The notes under the pieces are model-generated. The model saw nothing but the letters and a program-made list of their open reading frames with translations. It searched no databases and had not been told where the DNA came from. Made by a program: the position numbers and the translations under genes. DNA of 64,000 nucleotides from Anas platyrhynchos (Eukaryota; Chordata; Aves; Anseriformes; Anatidae), in contig NC_092604.1 of assembly GCF_047663525.1 (NCBI RefSeq), positions 10,775,501-10,839,500 of the forward strand, written 5' to 3'. This document shows positions 37,275 through 49,200 of this stretch, one piece after another (position 1 is the first letter of the stretch; each line of letters begins with the position of its first letter).

Positions 37275-40218
37275 CCATGACATTGTCACCTTCCTTTTAT
37301 TGTCTTAACATCTCCATCCAGCCCTTGAGTACAGGGGAGGAACTTGAAAGCATCTGCTTGCAAAGCCATGTATTCCAGAGGAAGTATTTTAGAAACTAGT
37401 GGCAGGAGACTTCGTACAAGTATAGGAGAATAAGGCAGAGCCGGAATCTTTTTCCTGCACAGCACCATTTAGTTAAGAAAAATCCATGGGATCACTAACA
37501 AATTTCTACCACCAAGTATTGCAAGTATTTCTGGAAAGGTACAGGAAGAGTAGGCAGAAGATGCAGATAACAAACAGATCACAGAACATAGGAGAGTTTA
37601 TTACAGAGTCTTACAAGAGCTCTTCTCCCTCTCTTACTCCTAAGCATTACTGTAGGGAGCTGGGGTTTGAAGGCAACGTGAAGAGGAACAGCTTTGTACC
37701 TTATCCATCTCCTCATGGAGAGCAGTAATCTCTTCCCTGTGCTCTAGTTCAACTGGTGCTTCTGCACAGTTTTTCCAGCTCTCTTTCAGAACAGCTTACA
37801 AGAAGCTGGGAAAGTGCTAGTCACCCTTTAAACAATCTTCTTTCAGCCTTGTCCTTGCGAAAGAGAGCTGTGATCCTCTTTCTTGCTTTGTAAGTTAATT
37901 TGTAAGAGATACAGGGAGAAAATAATTGGGTTTGCAAGTAGTCAGTGATTAGTACCAACTTTCAGATTCAAAACATATGGTTCTGCCATGCCACATGGCC
38001 TACCTGATGTCCTGTCCCAATTTTAACAGAGCTATTTTAAGTCAGATTGAAATGTCCTTGTGAAAGCTGTAAGATGCCTCTTTATTCTGATACACCTTCC
38101 AGGCAGATCCAGTGCTCAGGTCCTTCAGATGTTAACAGAAACAGGACTGCTTATGTTATGGAGAAAAAAAAAAAGCAAAACAACTAAACAGATCTTAAAC
38201 CTGGTTTGATGCAAGTGAAAAACAGTTTACTATGCAAAGCTACCTGAACACACAAGCTTAAAGAGCTTAATTCCTGATCTCCTAGATCAGGATCACTACT
38301 TTCTACAGTTAATGCTCTGGTTGTCCAACAGTTTCTACAGCAGCCAACTCCCACTCCGTATGAACACACAAATTCCTATGGCAACAGGCACAGATGAAAA
38401 CTTAAAAAAAAAAATAATAAATTATATATATCAAAATCAAGGTGAACAGAAATACATCTCACTTCAAGCAGCTTTATAATGCAGGAGTCTGTTTAAAGTG
38501 AAGATAGTAAAACAGGCAGCAAGACTGAGATGTGACAGTCATTTTACCTCTGCTCACATGACTGCATCGAAGGCACACCGATGACCTTTGAGCCAGTTCA
38601 GAAGCTGTCCTTTATCTGTGAAAGTTCAAGTCAATTGTGCTTTGAATAAATATTTCTCTGTAGTTACACTTGAACTGCTGCATTATATACCAGAAATACA
38701 GAAAGTGTCCATGCACAGCCCTGAAGCACGTTGAGTATAGCCCTTGCCAGGTTAACTCATGGATCACTGAAGTTGGAGCACACACAGATGGCAGGCACAC
38801 TCCCACAGAGACACAGCATCCAGAGAGCTGACTGGCCAAACGAGGAATCAAAACGGAAGAAGGATGGAAAGCAAAACTTGCTTGCAGGAGTTTGGCACTC
38901 GAGATTATGCCTGCAGAACCCCAAACAACCCCCTGTAACAACTGGTAGGGGTATCTGCTAAAGTAAGCTCACTACTGAGTTCACAACTGGACTCTAACAA
39001 GACTTCGGAAAATTCAAACAGCAACTGAGCTAGTTATTAGTTGTTCACCTTATTATTTCTTTATGGTTGTCACTTTGTTCATTCTTAAAAAAAATCCCTC
39101 CCTTAAGCTTTAACAAAAAAATAAAAATAAAATAAAAATCCAGTGCTTAAGACAGAGACTAGCAACTGAATTTTGTAAGGCTTTGGGCTGACTTATTGGA
39201 GCATAGCATTGCTTAGAACCAATGGGCCTTCTAGCACCATCGGTAGCACACCAAGTACAACAACAGAAGCTGTACAGATCCCAGCAACCCTGAGGTAATA
39301 AAAGAATAAAAGGAAGAGATGAAATAAACATGAGATACGTATGGTAATCTTGCCACCTAGAAGAGATTCTGAGAAAGACAGCCTTGCTAATTACACACCA
39401 GGAGCAGCAGTGGAAAAAATATATATATATCAGTGTATTTCGGTTTTCCTTCGTTGTTTTTTTTTTTTTTTTTATACACACACACTCCCCTTAATGGAAT
39501 CCGTGCAGGCTTCCCCACAGAACCATCACTAGTGTTAAAAATCAAATCTTTTAGTGCTTTCTTTCTGTCTATACAAAGTGCAGTTGGAATTGAATTGGAT
39601 CTCCCAAACTGGTGGCAGAAAGGAAAGAAAACCTTCCTCTCCCTTCTACCTATGTTACACCATCTTAGTACCCCTCTCCCCTCTTGAGAAATTCTTCAAA
39701 ACTAAAAGCCCTAATTAAGCATGATCAACTGGAGATTAGTTTTGTCATCTTCTTCCAAAAAGAAAAACCCAAACAAAAAGCAAAAAAACAAAACACACAA
39801 GGCCTCACCCACCCCAAAAACAATAGCTCCGTTTAAAAAAATAAATAGTGTGTATATTTCATGCTGAAGAAAAAAAAAATAAAAAGAAAAAAGTCACAGA
39901 AACGATTCATTTTTGGTTTTCCCTCCCCCAAACATGACACCAGACATTGTCTCCCCCCTCCCCTGACGTAGACATGATGGTACATTCCAACCGGCAATGT
40001 GCATCTGTGTTGAAAATGAGTTTCTACTCCTGCACGGTCCCACATGCATCAGGGAGCATCCAGCTAGCTGCTAAAGCAGAGCAAAGGCTTTCAGGTTTTG
40101 GGTATGGTCCCTGCCTGTTCCTTTGGTCCATCTGTTAAAAGGCTCCTTGCTGCTCCCAGGTCTCTGCTCTTGTCTGTCTCCATCCAAATGCGCACGCTGG
40201 TCCCCAACACCTCCTGAG
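37275..40218 (-). other. DOLPP1: Probable 3' UTR of DOLPP1
   Basis: AT-rich sequence downstream of the DOLPP1 stop with poly-A/T tracts (38400-38430, 39110-39140, 39458-39474, 39866-39890). No open frame resembles a known protein. A second minus-strand AATAAA at 38081-38086 could give a shorter form. The extent is inferred from signals only. Confidence 0.5.
37296..37301 (-). terminator. DOLPP1: Polyadenylation signal, distal DOLPP1 3' end
   Basis: On the minus strand this reads AATAAA, followed within about 30-45 bp by TGTTGTTGCTGTCC, a GU-rich downstream element. It implies a DOLPP1 3' UTR of about 2.9 kb ending near 37275, about 80-100 bp from the CRAT end on the other strand. Confidence 0.5.
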
Positions 40219-43200
40219 TCACTGGAGCTTCGTCCCCAGCTTGCGCTGTCTGTTTCTGCAACGCCAAAAGAGAGGGCAGGGTGAGGGAGCTGGCCCCAAC
40301 TCTGTATCAGTGAGCTGTGACAAATCAGGGGGCGAAAGACAGGATTAAAGTCAGGCTCTGCTTAGATCCACACAAAAATAAAGCTGCCCTGCCACACTCT
40401 GCAGGCAGATCAGTCCTTCCTGCCCTTTCCAGTCCCAGAAAGGCCACCACATCTGGAGTACCCACAAACTGACGTGTGGACATGAGGTTAGCAACACCTG
40501 CTGGCAAAGAACGCGGGCTGGGGAACTGAAATAGTGATTTTTTAAACAAAATGCTAATCTCAAATTCTCCCGAACAGACTCACCTTCCAGACCTGGTACT
40601 TAACTCACAACCTGGTGTTTCTTTACTCCACACCATTCTATCCACGGCAGCTCTCTACACATCAGCAGACAGTAACGACACCTAACAAGTCACACCAGCT
40701 CCAGCTCTTCCTCCCCTCAGATCACTTACCTCGCCTCTGCTCTTGTGACTGTATATTCAAACCACAGGATGTTCGGAATGAGGCTGGTGTCTCGGATTAA
40801 AAAGAACTCTGAAATTGGCCTGAAAACAGACAAAGGGGTGGAAAAAGGTGAAATAATTAGGCTTTTTCTCCACCATAATTTTGATCAGTATACAAAAAAA
40901 ACAACACAGCCACACTGCATAAATTCTTGTAAACATTTAACATTGCTTTCCTATTATCCTTCCATTTGTGAAGAAGGCTCCTTGTTCAATTTCAAAGAAA
41001 AAATACTGTTTTTTTCATTCCTTATGTAACATTTCTGGACTACATTAAGTCTAAATGGCTTTACAGTCTCACTTGGTTATTATTAAACTGATTAAGGTCT
41101 GTTATGGTTCCAAAGTTACTCATAACCAATACTGTGCCACACCCCATAACTCTGCTAGGGCCTTAAAACACACATTTCTTAAACGTCCTCTCTCTCCTAC
41201 CCGTACCTGGCAAGGGTGTGTGCTTTTCGGACAGGCATGCACAAGAAAACACGGAGGAACAAGTTATAGAGCTCACAACAGTTAGTACACAAAGCTGGAA
41301 CAGAACCCAGGAATTCCCATTTCTACCATCAGTAACATAGTTCACAGAAGTCTGAACAACTTTTATTTTTTGGTCAGGGAGCTGTGCTCCATCTGTGTTA
41401 TCAGATTATTCCAAGGAGCTCATTTAATGAGCAAAATAGCGATCCAAGAAATGCAGACTCGCAGGAATAAAACCTTCACTGAATAGCGAGACTTACCACG
41501 CAGCTATCCTTGGGAAGAGAGGAGTTAATATCTCCTGTGTGAAGGCAAACCAGGCTATGGCCATAATGCTTCCTGCCACACCTCCATATAAGACTTGGCT
41601 CCAGGTGTGGTAAAGCAAATAAACCCTGCAGCGGAAGAGAAAAGTCACCAGATAGACTTTAAAGCCAAAGGAGGCGTGATTCAAGGGCTGATGTCTCACT
41701 GGACCCTCCAAAGTTCTGAAGAAGTTATCCTCCAGATGTTAGAAGTGGATGTTTGACTTAAGTTTTCATTATTAAAAATAAAAAGGGGGGAAAATTGGGA
41801 AACATTCTTCCCTGCTACAGCAGTTTCAGCTTAGGGCACTCCTAATTTGAGTTTAACTCAATAATCCTCCACGTTCCTCTTCGCATATCTTTGGATTAGC
41901 TAAAGAACTGCTGCCCTTGGTTCCCACAAGAGACTTCTCCAAAGCCAGCAGCAGGAAAAGTCCCCCCCAAACCACCAGAGCTGGAGCTTAACAACTTTTA
42001 AGAACAGACAGCATCTTTGCCTTGATGTTGCAGCTCTGAAGCGTGACAACACAAAGGCTGCACTACTACAGAGCAGCTACTGTGACTGCAGCCAGCCAGA
42101 AAGCTGTACTAACGAGTTTTAAGTTATCCCTGCACAAAAGCTACATGAGTCACATTCAAATTTCTTTTCACCCATTTATCATGGCCATTAAGATCATCTT
42201 AACTGGCCTTCTCCCTTGCACAGGCCAATGAATTTCCTCAAATTACTTTTTATTTGAACCAGACCAACCATCTTTTATGAAATTGTCCTGACAATTTTAA
42301 AAATACCCAGTAATAAGGAATCAGCTCTAGTACACAGTCAGCTGTGCCAACAGGTAATTACTTTTCTGGGGAAAACATGGCCTGATTTCTAGTCTGAACC
42401 TGTCTGGTTTCCAACCACTGGAGCTCATTATGTTGTCTACTAAAGGAAAAAAAAAATCATCAAAACTTCATTCTCCTTATTCATCATGTTAATGTAACTG
42501 AATCCTGCAAGTCAGACAGCTAAACACGTCTGTATTATCTACTGCTCAAGCAAAACAAAATCAGTTTGACCAACTGTAGCAATCCCCATGCTGCAGATGC
42601 TGGTGTGCCAAGGCATGGTGCGATGCTTTCATGATTAGTGCTGGAAAGAGGGCCAGGCAGCGAGGCTAGAGCACGACAATGGAGCCAACGGAGACATGGT
42701 ACAGGCTCAGCTGATCCCGGGTTTCATAAAGGCATCGGTGAAGCACCAGACATGTAGCACCTTTGTTTGGGCATTTAAAGGGGCTCATGGCAACGCAGCA
42801 ACCTCCGCAAAGCTCTCGCTTGTGCAGCGCAGTCGTTGAGAATTAGATGGGAAAGGCGGGATAAAGAAGGGCAGGGCTGCTGGCTGTTAGAGGCCGCAGG
42901 ACTGTATGAGAGCATTAAGACAAACGATTGCTCCATACCTACTATATGAGACTAGCAAAGCCACTGTGACGAGGCAGATGGACAGCACATGTCGCCATAG
43001 TAAATCCAGAAACCTCGCATTGTTTGTTTGGTGCATTCTGAAAGAGATGGAGAGCCATTAGCACAGTGGCAGGAAGCTGAGCAGTCCTTGTACCTATTCT
43101 CGCTATCTCCAAACTCCTAGGAAAGCTCTACTCCAAGGGATCAAGGGCAGCTCGGTATCATCCCAGCATCAATCTGTCCTGCTGGCAGCGCTTAAAGAGA

Positions 43201-46200
43201 AGCCAGAAAGCCACACTGCTTTCTCCAGCTATTATCAGCGATCGGTGTGATGGAAGGCAGAATGCTCGCAGCTACTGCAGCTGATGTGAAAGACACATGC
43301 TGAGCATATGCAACAGGGAGCAGAGACAGAGCCCTCCATCACCCACAGAGCCAGGAGGAACCGGGAGTTTTGTCTTCCTCCACGCCTGGAGCCACAAGAC
43401 AGAGCCATGCCCCAGCGAGAACTGCAGGAAAGCACAGCACAGCAGAAAAGGACAGTACTCGGTACAGGAGATGGACTAAGAGGGCATGCAAGTGGGCGAG
43501 AGGTATTACCTAAAAGACTGCAGACAACCCCGCTGACGAAACCGAGTAGACACATGAGAAAGCAGCTCTTCTTTCCTCCTCCCTCCACGCCCCCCCGCCC
43601 CTTCCTTCACCCTGGTGGGTCGTCGTGGCTTATAAAAGCAAAATCAGGAGAGCTGTACCCAGAGAGGCAGCAGGAGGCCCACCCCGATCCTTCCCTTTGG
43701 GGCAGTGGGAAGCACAGTCCTACAGACTGGGACAGACCTGCTCCACCCGCCCTAGTTACAGCACGTTGGGCAGGGCCTCGGATTTCATTCTGCCCCGTGC
43801 TGAAGTGGCAGCGAGGGAGCCATCTATTTGAGGTGTTTCAAAGTATTAACAGGCAAAAACCTGACAGTGAATTTTTACCTTAAATAAAGGAACAGAAATG
43901 AATAGACTGAGAAAAACCACATGAACTGGGAGTGGCTGGACGGCATCCCATATTTTGTGGTCACTGTTGAATGGGCTTCTGGGAAGAGAAGAAGAAAGAG
44001 TATGGTCAAGGTCTACTCTGTACATAGCAGCTGGAACACTCCAAAGGTGAAGCCAAACCACTCCACCAGTCTGTGCGCACAAGGACACATCTCTGCCAGC
44101 CTTCTTACACCCAAACATCCAAAGCCAACACGAGGCAAAGGGGAAAACGCCCTCCAACACCCCATGATTCTCATTCCACTGGAAAGGAACCGACACCGTG
44201 GCACCCACGGGCCATATCATACCTTCACAAGGCCGTGGCTCCCGGATAACGTTTTTTATTAACCAGTTCACTCCCTCGTTGAACGCCAGCCCTCCCAAGA
44301 AAGAGATCTGTGAAGGCAAGACAACTGTGTCATCCTATTTAAAATATCCGCCTACTTACCAGGCAATCCCTCTGTTAAGAAAACCCCAAACCGTGCATTT
44401 CTAATATTCAGCTACTTAGGTGATAACCAACAGCTTCACCATTCTCTAGCAGAGGAAGAAAAGCTTTTGTTTTTCAGCCTGCTTTGTGTATCTGGCACCA
44501 CGTTGCATACACACAGCTTTTCAGCAGATGATTCACAAAGACAGACAAAAATGACACTGTACAGCAATAACATTTCCAACAGCAAGTGCAGAAAGCAAAG
44601 TTTTGGGACAGGGCAGAGGTTTCTAGGGATTGTCGCTCACTGCCGACCAACAGGGGGAGCACACACCCCATTATTCGAGTAAATAGCTAAAAGAAAAACT
44701 TTCTAGGTCTTCTCTTTTCCCTCTACGGATGTTTTTTTCATCCTGAAGCTCCTGTAAATGAAGGCACATTGTGAACTGACACAGCCCGCTAGCATTTGTT
44801 TTCGCTGTCACTCCACTGTCCATCCCCCTCCCCTACAGCAGTCCCGCTGCTGTGACCGAATTCCCAGCTGGTGCTGATCCTCTGACTCCTTCACACTCGG
44901 TCCCATTTCAGATGAAGCCATTTTCCACCCTGTGTCCTGAGCTACGGGTGAGGCTGCTGCAAGCCAGCTGGCGCCTCACCCCAGCTCAGCGAGGACTTCT
45001 CCATGAACTGGGAACCAACCTCGATGCCACATCACCACCATCCCCAACAAGTTGGGTACTCAAAAACCCATGAGTTTGTGACGAGTTCCTCTAGCTTATT
45101 CTCTTGGGCTGACAAAAAACCTTCAGGCTGCCTAGAATTAAAGCTGCCTCTCTAGCCAGCAGCAGTTCAGAACCTACAAGTCCCGTTCCCAGGTCCCTTG
45201 GGCCATTGGTTCCCATGACACCACGGCCTCGTGTTGGAAACATGCTGCCAAAAGCCTTTTGCTGGCCCCGTTTTATCTGTTTACCGAGGGCAAATGTCAC
45301 AAATTTGTACCTCCTGAAGGGAATTTAGCTGTGACACTGATTCCCAACTACCTGTCAGAGCAGACAAAGCGTTATGCATCAAGAGTCCCTCGTTGCTCCC
45401 TGGGACAGAAGCAAGAATCAGTTCTATCCCTGCTGCTCAGTGCACAGCTGGGAAGCAGCCCTTACAGACAGATCCACTCCCTTGGGAACTCAGAGGCTTT
45501 ATTTTGGACCCCATTTTGTGCCTCAGCAAGGTTCAAAGAAAGCTCATCCTGCTGAATTACACTTTCCTGCACACACTGCCCAGCTCACAAAACCCACTCA
45601 CGTTGGGATCCTGCTGGATCTAAGGACAAGGTAGAAATATTATTTCCCACCCTGCAACAGCCGCCTTCAGTTTCTCAGGCATCTCCCACTGATGTTTGTA
45701 GACAGCTACTGCCCAAAATACACCACGGAGTAACAGAATGTCAAAGATGAAACCTGTTACAAGTGACAGGGTCTCCTGCTGCTGACAGGAGATCACCTTC
45801 CCTAAGCTGGCTCTTTAAAACAAAAAGAAGTGTGAACACAGGAGCAGCGAGACATAAATTAAAAGATTTGTGTCCAAAGCAGAAGCTGGAAGGGAGAGGA
45901 GGACTCACCGTGTGAAGCTCTCTCTTGAATATGATGAGCGTTACAAAGCCGACGATAATGAATATCGGACCGAGGCTCAGATAAGCTAAAAGCTGACCCG
46001 AGAAATCACCTAGGGAAACAAACGAGAGAAATAGATCAGGTGGCTCCTTCCCTCCCCTTCTTTCACCATTGCTTCTCCCTGCCCCGGCAATTCCCAGCAA
46101 ACACTCCCCAACCAAATCCTTCCCAAAGGGGGTTCCTTTTCAGCTGCATCAGCCCCCTCATCTGTCTCACCGTGTGTCTGCACCACCACTGCCATTAGCA

Positions 46201-49200
46201 GCACAGGGAGGAAATAAACAGCTAAACATTGCAGGAGATGAAAGAGAGAGAAAAAAGGAGACTGCTTTTTACCTGCAGCCCACTTGTACCATACAGGAGA
46301 GCCTTTGGGCCTCCACCCTGACTAGAAAATGTCCAGAGAGAACTGGGGAGCAGGGCCAGGACTTCCCAAGAGGACACGAGGCACCTCAAACCCACCTCTT
46401 TATCCTCCACTGTCACAGAGGCAGGAGGAGGCGAACGTAAGTGAATAGCCAGACATTGCAGCCCAGCTCCTGGCACAGCAAACTTTAACCTCAGCCTCTG
46501 AGCACGGCAAATGGGAAAAAAAAATGGCAATGCACTGCTCCAAAGTTCACGCTGCTGCTGCTGCTATTGCCTCACAGCTGTGGTTGCATCAGGTACAGCG
46601 TGCAGATTCCTCTTCACTTCCAGGCTGTGTTAGATTTGGGAACCGGCAGCACCACACAGCTCTTGCAGTAGTTTTAGTTCACAACCCTGGGGAAATTAGG
46701 AAGGATTGGAGGACAAAACCCCCAAGAACAGTAGGTTTCTGCTGGAGTGTGGTTGCATTTCGGTTTTATATGTTGGAAGACCCCGGATTGGAAACTTTTC
46801 TTCCACCCTGCGGCCGGTTTGCCCTGCGTCCAGCAGGCTTCACGCTGCTCCTCCACCCGCTGGGTGCTGCTGCCCCAGCTACACAGAATCAAACCCCTTA
46901 TGGCTCTGCATGAATCCCAAACACACCACAAAACCTGGCTTAAACGATGAGGAAATTCACGAGATCAAATGATCAAAAGCAGCCTGACAGCTTCAGGAGT
47001 ATTTCCTGTAGTCTGAGTCCCCGAGGCATCGGCGAGAGGTTTCCTCACCGAGGCACCAGCGTGGCTCAGGTCATTCCCGCTGCTGATCCACGGCACGCAA
47101 AGATTTTGGTCCTTTATACCAAGCCCTGATTTTGCCAGGCAATAACCAACCCGATGACTGGCACAGATGGTGGAAGAACACATAACGAGACAGCCTTTAA
47201 TTTAAATAGCACTGGCAGCACCCAGCTCCAGACCCTCCCTTACCTTACCACCTAGCACACCCCGTAAATCCCGCCCCAGCCTCCAGCAGCTCACATCCCT
47301 CGCTCCAACCCAGCCCAGGAGCAGGAACCATCGCCCAGATGCCGCCTCCAGGCGCAGCACCGCGTCCTTTACTCGGGCAGCTGCCAGCTCTGCACACCGT
47401 AATGCCCCAAACATTTCAACTGTCCGCTTAAAACAGCGCAGAGGTGGCATTAATGGTATTTCAGATCACTGTAGCCAGCAGCAACCAAACACAACCGCAT
47501 GCTGAAGCTGCTTTTTCTGGGTGAGGAGGCAAATAAACAGCCATGCGTTAACTGGAGGCTCAGCTCTGCCCTGGAAACTCCATCAGAAAGGCACTCACAC
47601 CATAAATGTGCTCTGAGGCGGCTGCAAATCCCAGGGAAGGCAGAGCAAGCAGGAGGGCTGGCAGCCCTAAGCCCACTCAGACCCAGCAGCAGGTTCCCCT
47701 CTACCCTTCTATAAAGTTATTTATTTCTTCATTTTGCTTGATTTTTAAAATAGGAAACAATTCCTACAAGCAGGGAGAACAGAGCCCACCAAAAGCACCC
47801 GAACCTCTGGAAATTGCAAGAGAAAGATCTGTGTGATGGACAGTCCGGGTTATTTTTGTTTGTTTGTTTTACTTCTGCTTATTTCAAGTCCAGCCTTCCC
47901 CGGGCAGGGCATTATTTGGGCATGAAGACGCAAAGCAGAGAGCCTAACCACCTCATTTTAGGGTTTCAAGAGATAAACGGATGAACCAGCACCCGCAGAT
48001 CAGAGGCACGCTGTTGTTTCAGCCTCCATTCAGTTCCTACTTCTGCTCTAATTCAGCATTTCCCTCAGCAACCTTTTAGGGGAAACGCACAAGGTTTAAC
48101 CACACCAGCTCAACCTGTACACACCAGAAATATGAATCGGCAGCGCTACCCACATCCTGCCACAAGGTCTGGCTCTGCCACCGCCGCTTCCTACTGAAAC
48201 ATCTCTCTGCGGCGCTGTCGCTGGCCATACTTTGTGTCGAGGTGCACACACAAGGACAGCCTCTTCGTTTCACGCCTGTTTACACCAGCAGATACTCCTG
48301 ACAGGTCAGCATTTCCTCTCCTCACACGTATCCCGATAGCACGAGCTGGGGAACAATAAAAATATCTTCAGGAAGCTTGAAATTCCAGCCCGCGGCGCAC
48401 AGACTTGAAGCTTCTGCTGGGAGATGAAACACCCGACGCAGCTCTGAAGAAGCCAAACATCCCAGCTTCTTTCACCAGATATTGCTGAGGTGGGAAACGA
48501 GCCCCAGATGGGCAGCCAGCACCCCCAGCAGAAGTCACAGCGAGGACTGAGCATGAAATACACGCACAGAGTGAGCTCCTTTGCTCTGACACATCATTTC
48601 TCTCATCAGGAATGGTGCACGCTTGCCTCTACAGCTCTGCCTCATCTTAGAAATCCTCCGACACGTGAGGAAGACTCTGTCGCCCTGCAGAGAAGGGCTT
48701 TGCCTCTCCAGGGTTCTCTCCTTGCAGAGTTTGTCCGAGGTGAGAAGGCTCAGAAGGTCGCAGAGCTTTAAGAATCCCAGCTGCACTGAGGAGAGGAGTT
48801 GTGTTGTGTTTTTTTTTTCTTCTCCAAATAATAATAATAAAAAACAAACAGAGCAGGAACTCAGTGTCTCTCCAGTGAAACTCACCCTACAGACAGGAAG
48901 TCCCTGAAGATGAGTTTTAAGCCTGCAGCACCAAGTCATGCCATGCAAAGTAATGCGTACGGGAAAAAACAGCCCTAATTACACAGACACAGTGATGGGA
49001 CTTAGTTTAACTGTTAAAAAAATAAATAAAAAGTCATCTCTGTCTTCGTGTAAGCACAATACCTCCAGAGCAGCATCCAATACTCCACAGTAATGAGACA
49101 AAAAGAACGTTTTTAAGAGCAGAACAAAAGTTACCGTTACAGCTCTACCACAAATTCATTCCGTGCTTCTTGCCACGCCATCTGAAAAAGGAGCAATAAA

